From Pseudomonas sp. HS6 (GTDB taxonomy: Bacteria > Pseudomonadota > Gammaproteobacteria > Pseudomonadales > Pseudomonadaceae): 64,000 nucleotides of DNA. The position numbers and the translations under genes were made by a program. The notes under the pieces were generated by a model. That model did not search any database. It was not told the DNA's origin and saw only the letters and a list, made by a program, of their open reading frames with translations. The stretch spans positions 1,054,001-1,118,000 of the forward strand of contig NZ_CP067412.1 of assembly GCF_023375815.1 (NCBI RefSeq). The letters are read 5' to 3'. Below, piece after piece: positions 55,656 to 64,000 of this stretch; the first letter of the stretch is position 1, and each line of letters begins with the position of its first letter.

Positions 55656-57301
55656 GACGGATCCTTGGGCAGGACGATGATCACCAGGTTGCCTTGCTCG
55701 TAACGAGTACCGTCCTTGGGCAGCAGGTCGACTTCGTGCAGCTCGTCGTCGCCCTTGACCCGCATGACCACGCCGACCGAGCCGGTGCGGCGGGCATCAC
55801 GCACCCACTGCTGGACTTGATCGGTGGTGATCCGCTGTTCGGCGCCTTCAGGGTAGGACAGGCCATATTTCAGCTCGCCCACGGTGTTGTACAACGCCAC
55901 CTTGGGTTGCTTCAGGCGCCAGGCCAGTGCCGAGGCAGCACCGAGATCGTTACTCAGCAGGTGAGTGGTGCCGGACAGTTCGTCGAGGTGATGCAGGATG
56001 AACTGGTCCGGGGTCTTGTTGGCCACCACGGACTTCGGCAACGCGGCCGGCAGCACACCGATCAGCAGCAGGCTGCCGAGGGCCGGAGCCGCCCAGCATT
56101 GCAGCGGCAGAAACGCTTGCGCCAGGTTGGCGATGATCCAGCCGATCAAGGCAATGAACACCAGCACCATGCTGTGCAGTTCGTGGTCGTACACCGGTTT
56201 TTTCAATTGCAGGTAAACCAGTGCGATCAGTGTGATGACGCCCAGCACCAGGTTCAGCAGACCATTGACGCTCAATGCCCGACCCTGTTCCAGACGCAGA
56301 CGATCGGCCAGTGCATGACCCAGCAACAGCGCCAGTGGCAGCAGACACGGCAGGATGTAGGTCGGCAACTTGCCGTTGGCCAGGCTGAAAAACGCCAGCG
56401 GCATCACCAGCCACAGCAGCAGGAAGGCAATGCCCGGTTGGGCACGGGTCTGCCAGGCCTGCTTGAAGGCCGGCGGCAGCATGCCGACCCATGGCAGGCT
56501 GAACGCGACCAGCAACGGCAGGTAGAACCACCACGGTGCATCATGCTGGGCGTCGTCACCGGCAAAGCGGCGAATATGTTCGTGCCAGAAGAAGAACCGC
56601 CAGTAGTCCGGCTCCTGCGAATGGACCGCGAGGACCCACGGCAGGCTGACGATGATCGCCACGGCAATTGCCACCGGACCATAGATCAGCAGTTCACGCC
56701 AGCGCTTCTGCCAGAGCATCCACGGCAGGGCAATCAGCACCGGCAGCAGCCAGGCGAGAAAACCCTTGGTCATGAACCCCATGCCGCAGGCCAGCCCCAA
56801 CACCGCCCAACTGATCAGACGTTGCCTGGTGCTGTGGCTGTCGACAGCAAACCATAGCGCCACAAGGCTCAGGTTGACCCAGAAGGTGAACTGCGGATCG
56901 AGGTTGGCGTAACCAGCCTGGCCGGCGACGACGGTGAAGCTCATGTAGAGGAGGGCGCAGACGAAGCTTTTGCGCGGCTCGTTCCACAACCGGCGGGCGA
57001 TCAGGAAGCACAACAGCACACTCAAACCCGTGCTGAGGGCCGAGGCGAAACGCACACCAAACAGGTTTTGCCCGAACAGTTCCTGGCCGAGCGCGATCAT
57101 CCAGTAACCGGCAATCGGTTTCTCGAAATAGCGCAGGCCCATGAAATGCGGGGACACCCAGTTGCCGCTCAGCAGCATGTCCTGGCTGATCTGTGCGTAA
57201 CGGGTTTCATCGGGAATCCACAAGCCATGCGTGCCGAGCGGCAGCAAGTAGGCCAGCAGGATAAGTCCGATAAGCAGCGGCAATGCCCAGCGTTTGCTCA
57301 T
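55652..57301 (-). CDS. arnT: undecaprenyl phosphate-L-Ara4N transferase ArnT
   Basis: This 549-residue GT-C glycosyltransferase in the inner membrane moves L-Ara4N from undecaprenyl phosphate to lipid A phosphate, lowering negative charge and binding of polymyxin. About twelve helices precede a periplasmic C-terminal domain. The conserved first periplasmic loop [19 protein letters not shown] and [11 protein letters not shown] are present. It is coupled to arnD by an ATGA overlap. Confidence 0.95.
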   Translation of the reverse strand: MSKRWALPLLIGLILLAYLLPLGTHGLWIPDETRYAQISQDMLLSGNWVSPHFMGLRYFEKPIAGYWMIALGQELFGQNLFGVRFASALSTGLSVLLCFLIARRLWNEPRKSFVCALLYMSFTVVAGQAGYANLDPQFTFWVNLSLVALWFAVDSHSTRQRLISWAVLGLACGMGFMTKGFLAWLLPVLIALPWMLWQKRWRELLIYGPVAIAVAIIVSLPWVLAVHSQEPDYWRFFFWHEHIRRFAGDDAQHDAPWWFYLPLLVAFSLPWVGMLPPAFKQAWQTRAQPGIAFLLLWLVMPLAFFSLANGKLPTYILPCLLPLALLLGHALADRLRLEQGRALSVNGLLNLVLGVITLIALVYLQLKKPVYDHELHSMVLVFIALIGWIIANLAQAFLPLQCWAAPALGSLLLIGVLPAALPKSVVANKTPDQFILHHLDELSGTTHLLSNDLGAASALAWRLKQPKVALYNTVGELKYGLSYPEGAEQRITTDQVQQWVRDARRTGSVGVVMRVKGDDELHEVDLLPKDGTRYEQGNLVIIVLPKDPS

Positions 57302-58182
57302 GCGCCTTGCACTCCCAGCCAGCCTTCACGGCCTTCGAGGGCGCCACGTTGTACACGGCCGACAGGCAATGTGTTGAGAAACTCGGGCAACAGGTCGCCC
57401 AAAGGCTTGAACTCGATGTCTCGCTGGCGTGCATCGGCCAGCAATCGACGAAACTCTTCGGCCATCAGAATCCCTTCTACTTCGGCATGAATGGTGTAGT
57501 TGTTGAGGTTGTCCGGGCGAAACCGGTCAAGGATGAAGGCGTTGAAGTCCTTCGCCGCCACGGTCGGGCCGACCACCTCGTCGAAGGTTGGCATATCCAC
57601 CGGAATCTGCGGTGCACCCACCGAACCATCGGCCAACAGGGGTCGAAACAACTGTTGCCCGCGGCAGTCGCTGTTGTAGCGAAAACCGAAGGTCTCCTTG
57701 GCTTCGATCACGCGTTCGTCCGCACGCCAGCCGGCGGCCGCTGAGCACTGGATCTTCTCGCCGAGAATGTCGCTCAGGGTGTCGACGCCGAGACGGATCT
57801 GTTCGATCAGTTGCGCGTCGCTCCAGGTGCCGGCATTGGCCTGCCAGCCATGGTGATCCCAGGCGTGCAGGCCGACTTCATGACCGGCGTCCCGGGCCTG
57901 ACGCATCAGGTGCCCGAGATCGCGACCGATCGGCTTGCCCGGCCAGGCGGTGCCGGCCAGCAGAATGTCCCAGCCATACAGGCCGGCAGCATTGGAACGG
58001 AGCATTTTCCAGAGGAATTGCGGGCGGATCAGGCGCCACAGATGTCGACCCATGTTGTCCGGGCCGACACTGAAGAAAAACGTTGCCTTGACCTGCGCTT
58101 CGTCGAGGATTTCCAGCAGCCGGGGCACCCCTTCACGGGTGCCTCGGTAGGTGTCGACATCGATACGAAGACCTGCCTGCAT
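57298..58182 (-). CDS. arnD: 4-deoxy-4-formamido-L-arabinose-phosphoundecaprenol deformylase ArnD
   Basis: This 294-residue NodB-fold deformylase removes the formyl group from undecaprenyl-phosphate-L-Ara4FN. The N-terminal catalytic Asp segment is [14 protein letters not shown], and the metal His segment is [14 protein letters not shown]. Its ATG overlaps the arnA stop as TAATG. Confidence 0.95.
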   Translation of the reverse strand: MQAGLRIDVDTYRGTREGVPRLLEILDEAQVKATFFFSVGPDNMGRHLWRLIRPQFLWKMLRSNAAGLYGWDILLAGTAWPGKPIGRDLGHLMRQARDAGHEVGLHAWDHHGWQANAGTWSDAQLIEQIRLGVDTLSDILGEKIQCSAAAGWRADERVIEAKETFGFRYNSDCRGQQLFRPLLADGSVGAPQIPVDMPTFDEVVGPTVAAKDFNAFILDRFRPDNLNNYTIHAEVEGILMAEEFRRLLADARQRDIEFKPLGDLLPEFLNTLPVGRVQRGALEGREGWLGVQGA

Positions 58183-60173
58183 TAACGCTTGTCCGCGATT
58201 TCGAGCATGGCTTCACGCAGGAAGAAGTCGAGCGTGTTGCCGATGGTTTCGCGCATTTCCACGGTCGGCTCCCAGTTCAACAGGCGCTTGGCGTTGGCGA
58301 TGCTTGGCTTACGGTGTTCCACGTCCTGGTAACCGGCACCGTAGAACGCCTTGCTTTCCACGTCGCGGAAACCGGCGAACGGAGGGAAGTTGGAGCGCAG
58401 CGGGTGAGCTTCGAACTGACGCAGCAGTTCTTCGCCCAGTTGACGGATGCTGGCTTCGTTGTCCGGGTTGCCGATGTTGATGATCTGGCCGTTGCAGACA
58501 TCGTTGTCGTTATCGATGATGCGGGCTAGCGCTTCGACGCCGTCAGCGATGTCGGTGAAGCAGCGTTTCTGCTCGCCACCGTCGAACAGACGAATCGGCG
58601 TGCCTTCCACCAGGTTCAGAATCAGCTGGGTGATGGCGCGGGAGCTGCCGATACGGGCCGAGTCCAGACGGTCGAGGCGCGGGCCCATCCAGTTGAATGG
58701 ACGGAACAGGGTGAAGTTCAGGCCTTTGGCGCCGTAAGCCCAGATCACGCGGTCCAGCAGTTGCTTGGAGACCGAGTAGATCCAGCGTTGCTTGTTGATC
58801 GGGCCAACGATCAGGTTCGAGCTGTCTTCGTCGAAGTTCTTGTCCTGGCACATGCCATAGACTTCCGAGGTCGACGGGAAGATCACGCGCTTGTTGTACT
58901 TGACGCAGTAGCGAACCAGTTTCAGGTTCTCTTCGAAGTCCAGTTCGAACACGCGCAGCGGGTTGCGGGTGTATTCGATCGGCGTGGCGATGGCCACCAG
59001 CGGCAGGACCACGTCGCACTTCTTGATGTGGTACTCGATCCACTCGGAGTGAATGCTGATGTCGCCTTCGACGAAGTGGAAGTTCGGGTGGTCGCGCAGA
59101 CGGGAGATGGCGTCGGAACCGATGTCCAGGCCATAGACTTCGTAGCGGTCGTCACGCAGCAGGCGCTCGGACAAGTGGTTACCGATGAAGCCGTTGACGC
59201 CCAGGATCAGCACGCGGGTGCGACGTGGCGCACGGCCGGACTCGGCGCCGCGCAGCAGCGAGCCGTCCACCAGACCGAGTTCGTTGGCCAGTTGCGGGCC
59301 GCTCAGGTACAGGCCGTTGTCGTTGCGCTGACCGGCGTTGATCACCAGCGAGTCTTCACCGCAGGCGATGCGCAGCGGATCGACGCTGATCACACGGCCA
59401 GGGGCCTGACCGTCGTTGCCCTTGATGACTTCGGCGCTCCAGACGATCAGCTTGTGCTCGCCCACGGCGCAGAAGGCGCCCGGATAAGGACGGGTCACGG
59501 CGCGAACCAGGTTGAACAACTGCTCGGCCGGTTTGGCCCAGACCAGTTTGCCGTCAGCCGGGGTACGACGGCCAAACACGGTGGCCTTGGATTCGTCTTG
59601 CGGTGTTTCGGTGATCTTGCCTTGCAGCATGTTCGGCAGGGTGTCACGCAGCAGATCGCTGGCAGCGGTGCGCAGCTTGGCGTGCAGGCTCAGACCGGTA
59701 TCGCTGCGCTCGATAGCCACGCGTTGCTGGGCGACGATGGCCCCGGCATCAGCGCGCTTGACCATGCGGTGCAGGGTGACGCCGGTTTCGGTTTCGCCGT
59801 TGACCAGCACCCAGTTGGCCGGTGCGCGGCCACGGTAGCGTGGCAGCAGCGAGCCGTGCAGGTTGAACGCGCCTTTTTTGGCGAGGGCCAGCAGCGGCTC
59901 GCTCAGCAGGTTGCGGTAGTAGAAGGAGAAAATGTATTCCGGGTCGAGCTTGGCGATGCGCTCGATCCACAGCGGATGGTTGGCGTCTTCCGGCGCGTGC
60001 ACCGGGATGCCCTTGTTGGCGCACAGTTGCGCAACCGAGGCGTAGAAGGCGTTTTCCTTCGGATCATCGGCGTGAGTGAACACGGCTGCAATGTCGTAGC
60101 CGCTGTTCAACAGGGCTTCAATGCCGGCGCAGCCAATATTGTGGTAAGCGAAGACAACGGTTTTTGCACTCAT
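58182..60173 (-). CDS. arnA: bifunctional UDP-glucuronate decarboxylase / UDP-L-Ara4N formyltransferase ArnA
   Basis: This 663-residue enzyme has two domains. The N-terminal formyltransferase (about 1-305) shows [20 protein letters not shown] with the catalytic Asn/His and a later Asp in [12 protein letters not shown]. The C-terminal SDR domain (about 315-663) has [15 protein letters not shown] and [10 protein letters not shown] and oxidatively decarboxylates UDP-glucuronate. Full length agrees with E. coli ArnA (660). Its ATG overlaps the arnC stop. Confidence 0.96.
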   Translation of the reverse strand: MSAKTVVFAYHNIGCAGIEALLNSGYDIAAVFTHADDPKENAFYASVAQLCANKGIPVHAPEDANHPLWIERIAKLDPEYIFSFYYRNLLSEPLLALAKKGAFNLHGSLLPRYRGRAPANWVLVNGETETGVTLHRMVKRADAGAIVAQQRVAIERSDTGLSLHAKLRTAASDLLRDTLPNMLQGKITETPQDESKATVFGRRTPADGKLVWAKPAEQLFNLVRAVTRPYPGAFCAVGEHKLIVWSAEVIKGNDGQAPGRVISVDPLRIACGEDSLVINAGQRNDNGLYLSGPQLANELGLVDGSLLRGAESGRAPRRTRVLILGVNGFIGNHLSERLLRDDRYEVYGLDIGSDAISRLRDHPNFHFVEGDISIHSEWIEYHIKKCDVVLPLVAIATPIEYTRNPLRVFELDFEENLKLVRYCVKYNKRVIFPSTSEVYGMCQDKNFDEDSSNLIVGPINKQRWIYSVSKQLLDRVIWAYGAKGLNFTLFRPFNWMGPRLDRLDSARIGSSRAITQLILNLVEGTPIRLFDGGEQKRCFTDIADGVEALARIIDNDNDVCNGQIINIGNPDNEASIRQLGEELLRQFEAHPLRSNFPPFAGFRDVESKAFYGAGYQDVEHRKPSIANAKRLLNWEPTVEMRETIGNTLDFFLREAMLEIADKR

Positions 60174-61198
60174 GAGAGAACCTGATCGGAAGTGGAATTG
60201 GAAGTAGAAGAGAGACCATCAACGGTGACCGCAGGTGCCGGGGAGGCCGGCTGACTGCGCAACACCTTTTCAATGAAGAAACGCGGGCGGGCTCGCACGT
60301 CGCTGTACATGCGCCCCAGGTATTCACCCAGCAGGCCCATGCCGATGAACTGGCCACCGGTAAACACGAACAGCACCGCAAACAGTACGAAAGTGCCGTC
60401 GCCGGCCCAGCCTGCGCCAAACGCCAGGCGCAGGATGATCAGCGCGGCGGCGAACAGTACGCCCAGACCTGCCATCGCGAAGCCGACAATGCTCAACAGA
60501 CGCAACGGCGTGGTGGTCATGCAGGTGACCAGATCGAACATCAGGTTGATCAGGCGCATCGGGCTGTATTTCGAATCACCGTGTTCACGCTCGGCGTGGG
60601 CCACGACAATTTCGGTGGTGTGACGGGCGAAACTGTTGGCCAGGATCGGAATGAACGTGCTGCGTTCGCGGCAGGCGAGCATCGCGTCGATGATGGTGCG
60701 GCGATAGGCGCGCAGCATGCAGCCGTAGTCGCTCATGGCCACGCCGGTGGAACGTTGCACGGCGAGGTTGATCAGCTTCGACGGATAGCGGCGCAGGGCC
60801 GAATCCTGACGATTGCCGCGCACGGTGCCGACCACGTCGTAACCTTTTTCAGCCTCGGCCACCAGACGCGGGATTTCTTCCGGCGGGTTTTGCAGGTCGG
60901 CGTCGAGGGTGATGACCACGTCGCCCTTGCACTGCTCGAAACCGGCCATGATCGCCGCGTGCTGACCATAGTTACGGTTAAGGATGACCGCTACGAACGG
61001 GCTGTTTTCGCGTCCGGCAGCTTCCTCGAGCATGTTGGCCGATTCATCGCGGCTGCCGTCGTCGACAAGCACGATTTCGTAATCATGTTTGAGTTGGGCG
61101 CAGGCCGCCTCTGTGCGCCGAAGCAGCTCAGGCAGACTGTCCTCTTCGTTGTAGACCGGGATGACGATCGACACGCATTTTATCGGGTAAGGTCTCAC
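60170..61198 (-). CDS. arnC: undecaprenyl-phosphate 4-deoxy-4-formamido-L-arabinose transferase ArnC
   Basis: This 342-residue GT2 family glycosyltransferase moves L-Ara4FN from UDP to undecaprenyl phosphate. It has [18 protein letters not shown], the metal Asp segment [16 protein letters not shown], and two C-terminal membrane helices. The start is GTG at 61198, overlapping the arnB stop (GTGA); it gives a protein beginning [17 protein letters not shown], as in other Pseudomonas ArnC. A longer frame upstream is spurious. Confidence 0.95.
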   Translation of the reverse strand: MRPYPIKCVSIVIPVYNEEDSLPELLRRTEAACAQLKHDYEIVLVDDGSRDESANMLEEAAGRENSPFVAVILNRNYGQHAAIMAGFEQCKGDVVITLDADLQNPPEEIPRLVAEAEKGYDVVGTVRGNRQDSALRRYPSKLINLAVQRSTGVAMSDYGCMLRAYRRTIIDAMLACRERSTFIPILANSFARHTTEIVVAHAEREHGDSKYSPMRLINLMFDLVTCMTTTPLRLLSIVGFAMAGLGVLFAAALIILRLAFGAGWAGDGTFVLFAVLFVFTGGQFIGMGLLGEYLGRMYSDVRARPRFFIEKVLRSQPASPAPAVTVDGLSSTSNSTSDQVLS

Positions 61199-62343
61199 GA
61201 GCGTTTGTCCATAAGGGTGGCGATGGCACCGACAACACGATCCAGATCCTGGTCGGTCATGTCGGGGAACAGCGGAATCGAGCACAGCCGCGCCGAGTTC
61301 CATTCGGTGTTGGGCAGATACAAATCAGGGTCACGCTGGCGATACCAGGTGTGCAGGTGGGTGGCAATGAAGTGGATGCCGGTGCCGATGCCTTGCTCCT
61401 GCAAACCTTTCATGAAGGCTTCGCGATCCATCCCGCAGCGCTCGCTGTCGATGCGCAGGATGAACAGGTGCCAGGCGTGTTGCTGGGCGTATTGCGGCAC
61501 GGCCAGCGGTTGAACGGGCAGACCTTCGAGTTTTTGCAGGTACTGGGTGGCCAGTTCGGTACGGCGGGCGTTGATGGCGTCCAGACGCTGCAGTTGCACC
61601 AGGGCAATCGCGGCGTTGATGTCGGACAGGTTGTACTTGAATCCTGGCTCCATGACCTGAGCCTGCGGCTTGCGGCCACCGGTCAGGCGATCGTAGGCAT
61701 CGACACCCAGACCGTGGAATTTGAGCATGCGTACACGGCTGGCCAGGGCTTCGTCGTCGGTGACGAACATCGCGCCTTCGGCACAGGTCATGTTCTTGAT
61801 CGCGTGGAACGAGAAGATCGCCGTGCCGTGGGAGCCAACGTGGCGGCCCTTGTAGTAGGTGCCAGCGGCGTGGGCGGCGTCTTCGATGACCGCGATGCCG
61901 TGCTTGTCGGCCAGGGCATACAGCGGGTCGAGATCGAACGCGGCACCGGCGTAATGCACAGGAATGATGGCTTTGGTGCGCGGCGTGATGGCGGCTTCGA
62001 TGCGGGCCGCGTCAGTCATCAGGGTGTCGCGGTCGACATCGACGAACACCGGCGTGGCGCCGAGCAGGGAAATCATGTTGGCGGTGGAGACCCAGGTTTG
62101 CGACGGCGTAATGACTTCATCGCCGGGGCCGATGCCCAGGGCCAGCAGGGTGATGTGCATCCCGCCCGTGGCAGACGACAGTGCAACGGCGTGTTTGCAA
62201 CCCACGTACTGGGCGAACTGTTCTTCAAGTGCCTGGTTTTTCGGCCCGGTGGTGATCCAGCCGGAACGCAGTACCTGTTCGACGGCCGCAATTTCCTCAT
62301 CGCCAATACTCGGGCGGGAGAAGGGGAGAAACGCCTGACTCAT
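61195..62343 (-). CDS. arnB: UDP-4-amino-4-deoxy-L-arabinose aminotransferase ArnB
   Basis: This 382-residue PLP enzyme of the DegT/DnrJ/EryC1 family transfers an amino group from glutamate to UDP-4-ketopentose. The PLP lysine is in [40 protein letters not shown] and [10 protein letters not shown] are also typical. I chose the ATG at 62343 (GAGG five bases upstream) over a GTG two codons earlier. It is the first gene of the arn operon; no clear PmrA or PhoP box is seen upstream. Confidence 0.95.
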   Translation of the reverse strand: MSQAFLPFSRPSIGDEEIAAVEQVLRSGWITTGPKNQALEEQFAQYVGCKHAVALSSATGGMHITLLALGIGPGDEVITPSQTWVSTANMISLLGATPVFVDVDRDTLMTDAARIEAAITPRTKAIIPVHYAGAAFDLDPLYALADKHGIAVIEDAAHAAGTYYKGRHVGSHGTAIFSFHAIKNMTCAEGAMFVTDDEALASRVRMLKFHGLGVDAYDRLTGGRKPQAQVMEPGFKYNLSDINAAIALVQLQRLDAINARRTELATQYLQKLEGLPVQPLAVPQYAQQHAWHLFILRIDSERCGMDREAFMKGLQEQGIGTGIHFIATHLHTWYRQRDPDLYLPNTEWNSARLCSIPLFPDMTDQDLDRVVGAIATLMDKRS

Positions 62344-62715
62344 GGACACCTCATTGCGATAAATATGGACAGATCCATCTGTTCATCGGATCCAAAACAC
62401 AGCGTAGACGCAAAAACGGGTTTTGCATCAACGAGTTGCTTGAGCAACACGCCGTCTGGGTTTGGTTGACTTTTCAGGCGTTGCCCGGCAGGTTGGGCGG
62501 TACCGACTGAGGATCTATCGAGCTTAGGTTATTCCCGATTTTGTGAAAGGAATATGAAAAACCGGTCGGCGTATCGTTTATCTCGAATTCATACAGCCGC
62601 TGTTCAGACTTCTGCGGCTTTATCGGAAAAGTCCTACTACAAGACTCTTCTTTACATCAAGTTCATTGCAGTTGTTAGTTGTTGTGCTGGACTGTTTTTA
62701 CTCAAGGCCTTTCGT

Positions 62716-63654
62716 TTGAGCAGCTTATCCGTTACCCCTTCAGAATCCATCAGAAGTAACCCTTTGTCCTTGTATCTGGCGCGTTTGGCACCTTCCAGCC
62801 AACTCACCATGCGGTACGTTTTGCAGGATGCCGCCGACCGTCTCGGCTTTGAAGACATGAATGTCGAGGACATTCCGTGGCACGCCTTACAACCTGAAGA
62901 TGTGGTGGCGTTAGTCGCGGCATTGCGTGCAGACAACTATGCCCCAAACACCTCTTCACTTTATGTAAATGCCATTCGCGGCGTGATGAACGAAGCCTGG
63001 CGCATGAGCCTGATCACTCAGGATCATCTTTTGAAAATGCGTTCGGTCAAGGGCATCGCCGGCACGCGACTGTCTCAGGGGCGCAATCTGAAGCGCACGC
63101 TGATTCACGAACTGATGGAAGTCTGCGCCGCCGACCCACGACCGCAAGGGCTGCGTGACGCTGCCGTGATTGCGCTGTTGTACGGCACCGGCATGCGCAA
63201 GTCAGAGTCGGTGGATCTGGATTTGAACCAGGTGGACTTCACTGAGCGCAGCCTGTGCGTCAACGCCAAGGGCAACAAGCAACTGATCAAATACGCGCCG
63301 GCCTGGGCATTCGCCAAACTCAATGCCTGGCTGGAGTTTCGCCGTTCAGAGCTCAAGGAAGGCGAAAGCGATGATGCGTTTCTGTTCAATCGCATCCGCC
63401 GTGGCAGCCACATCACCCGCGAGCGCATCACCAAGCACGCGATCTACTACATCGCCCGCCAGCGCGGCACGCAGGTCGGAGTGAAGATCATGCCCCACGA
63501 TTTCCGGCGCTCATTCATCACCCGGGTGATCGAGGAGCATGATCTGTCGATTGCCCAGAAACTGGCGCACCACAGCAATATCCAGACGACCGCCAACTAC
63601 GACGTGCGCGACGACAACGAACGGCGCCGCGCCGTGGATCGATTTGATCTGTAG
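62716..63654 (+). CDS. tyrosine recombinase/integrase, lone
   Basis: This phage-integrase-family recombinase has a core-binding domain (LYLARLAPSSQLTMRYVLQD) and a catalytic domain with Arg in LLYGTGMRKSESVDL, HxxR in MPHDFRRSFITRV, His in KLAHHSNIQTTANY and the nucleophile Tyr in the same segment. The frame is open to an ATG at 62554, but that adds an AT-rich stretch encoding a membrane-like helix (FIAVVSCCAGLFLL). A TTG at 62716 with AAGG eight bases upstream gives 312 residues, the usual size. No attachment site, excisionase or phage gene is visible nearby. Confidence 0.82.
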   Translation: MSSLSVTPSESIRSNPLSLYLARLAPSSQLTMRYVLQDAADRLGFEDMNVEDIPWHALQPEDVVALVAALRADNYAPNTSSLYVNAIRGVMNEAWRMSLITQDHLLKMRSVKGIAGTRLSQGRNLKRTLIHELMEVCAADPRPQGLRDAAVIALLYGTGMRKSESVDLDLNQVDFTERSLCVNAKGNKQLIKYAPAWAFAKLNAWLEFRRSELKEGESDDAFLFNRIRRGSHITRERITKHAIYYIARQRGTQVGVKIMPHDFRRSFITRVIEEHDLSIAQKLAHHSNIQTTANYDVRDDNERRRAVDRFDL

Positions 63655-63661
63655 TCGAGCG

Positions 63662-64000
63662 TCAGGACGTTTCGAAGACGTGGGCGGCCCCGAGTATCGA
63701 GAGTTGTACGGCGCTGCCGGCCGATGGCGCATGCATCCCGGTGCTGCGCACCAGCAGCGACCGACCAGGTTCTTCGTTCGCCGGCGTACGCAGTTCGACT
63801 GTCAGGGTGCAAGTGTTGCCGCCGAAGTCGCGTTCGGTGACGACGGCATTGCAGCCCTGTGGATCGGCAGGCGCGTCGGACAGCTGAAGCTGTTCCGGGC
63901 GCAACATGATCTGCGCCGGACCGGAGAAACCGTTACTGTTCACCGCCACCCGACCCAGATCGCAATGGGCCCAGCCGGCCTCGATCTGCGCGGGCATGAC
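63662..64000 (-). CDS. ABC transporter ATP-binding protein, C-terminal part (5' end outside window)
   Basis: The visible 113 codons run leftward to a stop at 63662 and continue past the window edge. They match the C-terminal TOBE-type regulatory domain of FbpC/PotA-like ABC ATPases (FSGPAQIMLRPEQLQLSDAP, GGNTCTLTVELRTP, VRSTGMHAPSAGSAVQLSIL). No Walker motifs lie in the part seen. A ferric iron or polyamine-type importer is likely; the solute cannot be told from this fragment. Confidence 0.75.
   Translation of the reverse strand, partial: VMPAQIEAGWAHCDLGRVAVNSNGFSGPAQIMLRPEQLQLSDAPADPQGCNAVVTERDFGGNTCTLTVELRTPANEEPGRSLLVRSTGMHAPSAGSAVQLSILGAAHVFETS

Noticed and set aside
62344..62553. PmrA or PhoP box before arnB
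   Set aside because: GGTTTGGTTGAC and TTAGGTTATTC are only loose matches to known boxes; I see no two half-sites at the correct spacing.
62554..63654. Integrated phage or genomic island marked by the tyrosine recombinase
   Set aside because: No tRNA, att repeat, phage gene or change of gene content is seen around it.

Overview
The window is chromosomal DNA of a Pseudomonas, most likely of the P. fluorescens group. This rests on high GC coding DNA, a kgu/ptxS 2-ketogluconate locus with PtxS operators, an aruH-type arginine:pyruvate transaminase, an sfnG dimethyl sulfone monooxygenase, an efeUOB iron system, a complete arn operon for lipid A modification, and many REP-type inverted repeats of the class common in this group. 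There are no rRNA or tRNA genes, no CRISPR array, no insertion sequence and no prophage. Species assignment is inference.

Layout. 1-9 kb: a chemoreceptor, aruH, then kguE-kguK-kguT-kguD (minus strand) with the LacI-type repressor gene ptxS and two identical PtxS operators, followed by a DUF1345 membrane protein. 9-16 kb: an RND drug-efflux pump (adaptor lipoprotein plus inner-membrane transporter, no outer-membrane gene) divergent from an RstAB-like two-component system, then pncA. 16-26 kb: a TPR protein / ECF sigma / anti-sigma operon in which the sigma gene seems to start at ATT, a methyltransferase, a crotonase, nudC, a TauE/SafE-type permease, sfnG behind a sigma-54 promoter, a TetR-DUF1348 pair and a PLD-type pssA. 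26-30 kb: efeU-efeO-efeB and a second EfeO-like M75 protein behind a Fur box. 30-40 kb: an AraC-type regulator and a short/branched-chain acyl-CoA degradation cluster (acyl-CoA synthetase, SDR dehydrogenase, thiolase, acyl-CoA dehydrogenase, enoyl-CoA hydratase), converging on a second pair (acyl-CoA dehydrogenase and 3-hydroxyisobutyryl-CoA hydrolase-like protein).

41.7-51.3 kb is the least explained part: an eight-gene minus-strand operon with a LysR regulator divergent to it. It encodes an argininosuccinate-lyase-like enzyme that departs from ArgH at substrate-site motifs, a polar amino-acid ABC transporter, two NodB/CE4-fold hydrolases (one apparently lacking metal ligands), an MmgE/PrpD-family protein and an MFS transporter. 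Because iminodisuccinate epimerase is an MmgE/PrpD protein and EDDS lyase is an ArgH relative, I propose that this operon takes up and breaks down an N-substituted aspartate or aminopolycarboxylate. This is the best candidate here for an undescribed system.

51.9-62.3 kb: arnB-arnC-arnA-arnD-arnT-arnE-arnF-ugd plus a ninth gene for a GT39-like membrane glycosyltransferase, with every junction overlapping by 1 or 4 bases. The operon makes UDP-L-Ara4N and transfers it to lipid A, giving polymyxin resistance. The window closes with a lone tyrosine recombinase and the C-terminal part of an ABC transporter ATPase, cut by the window edge.
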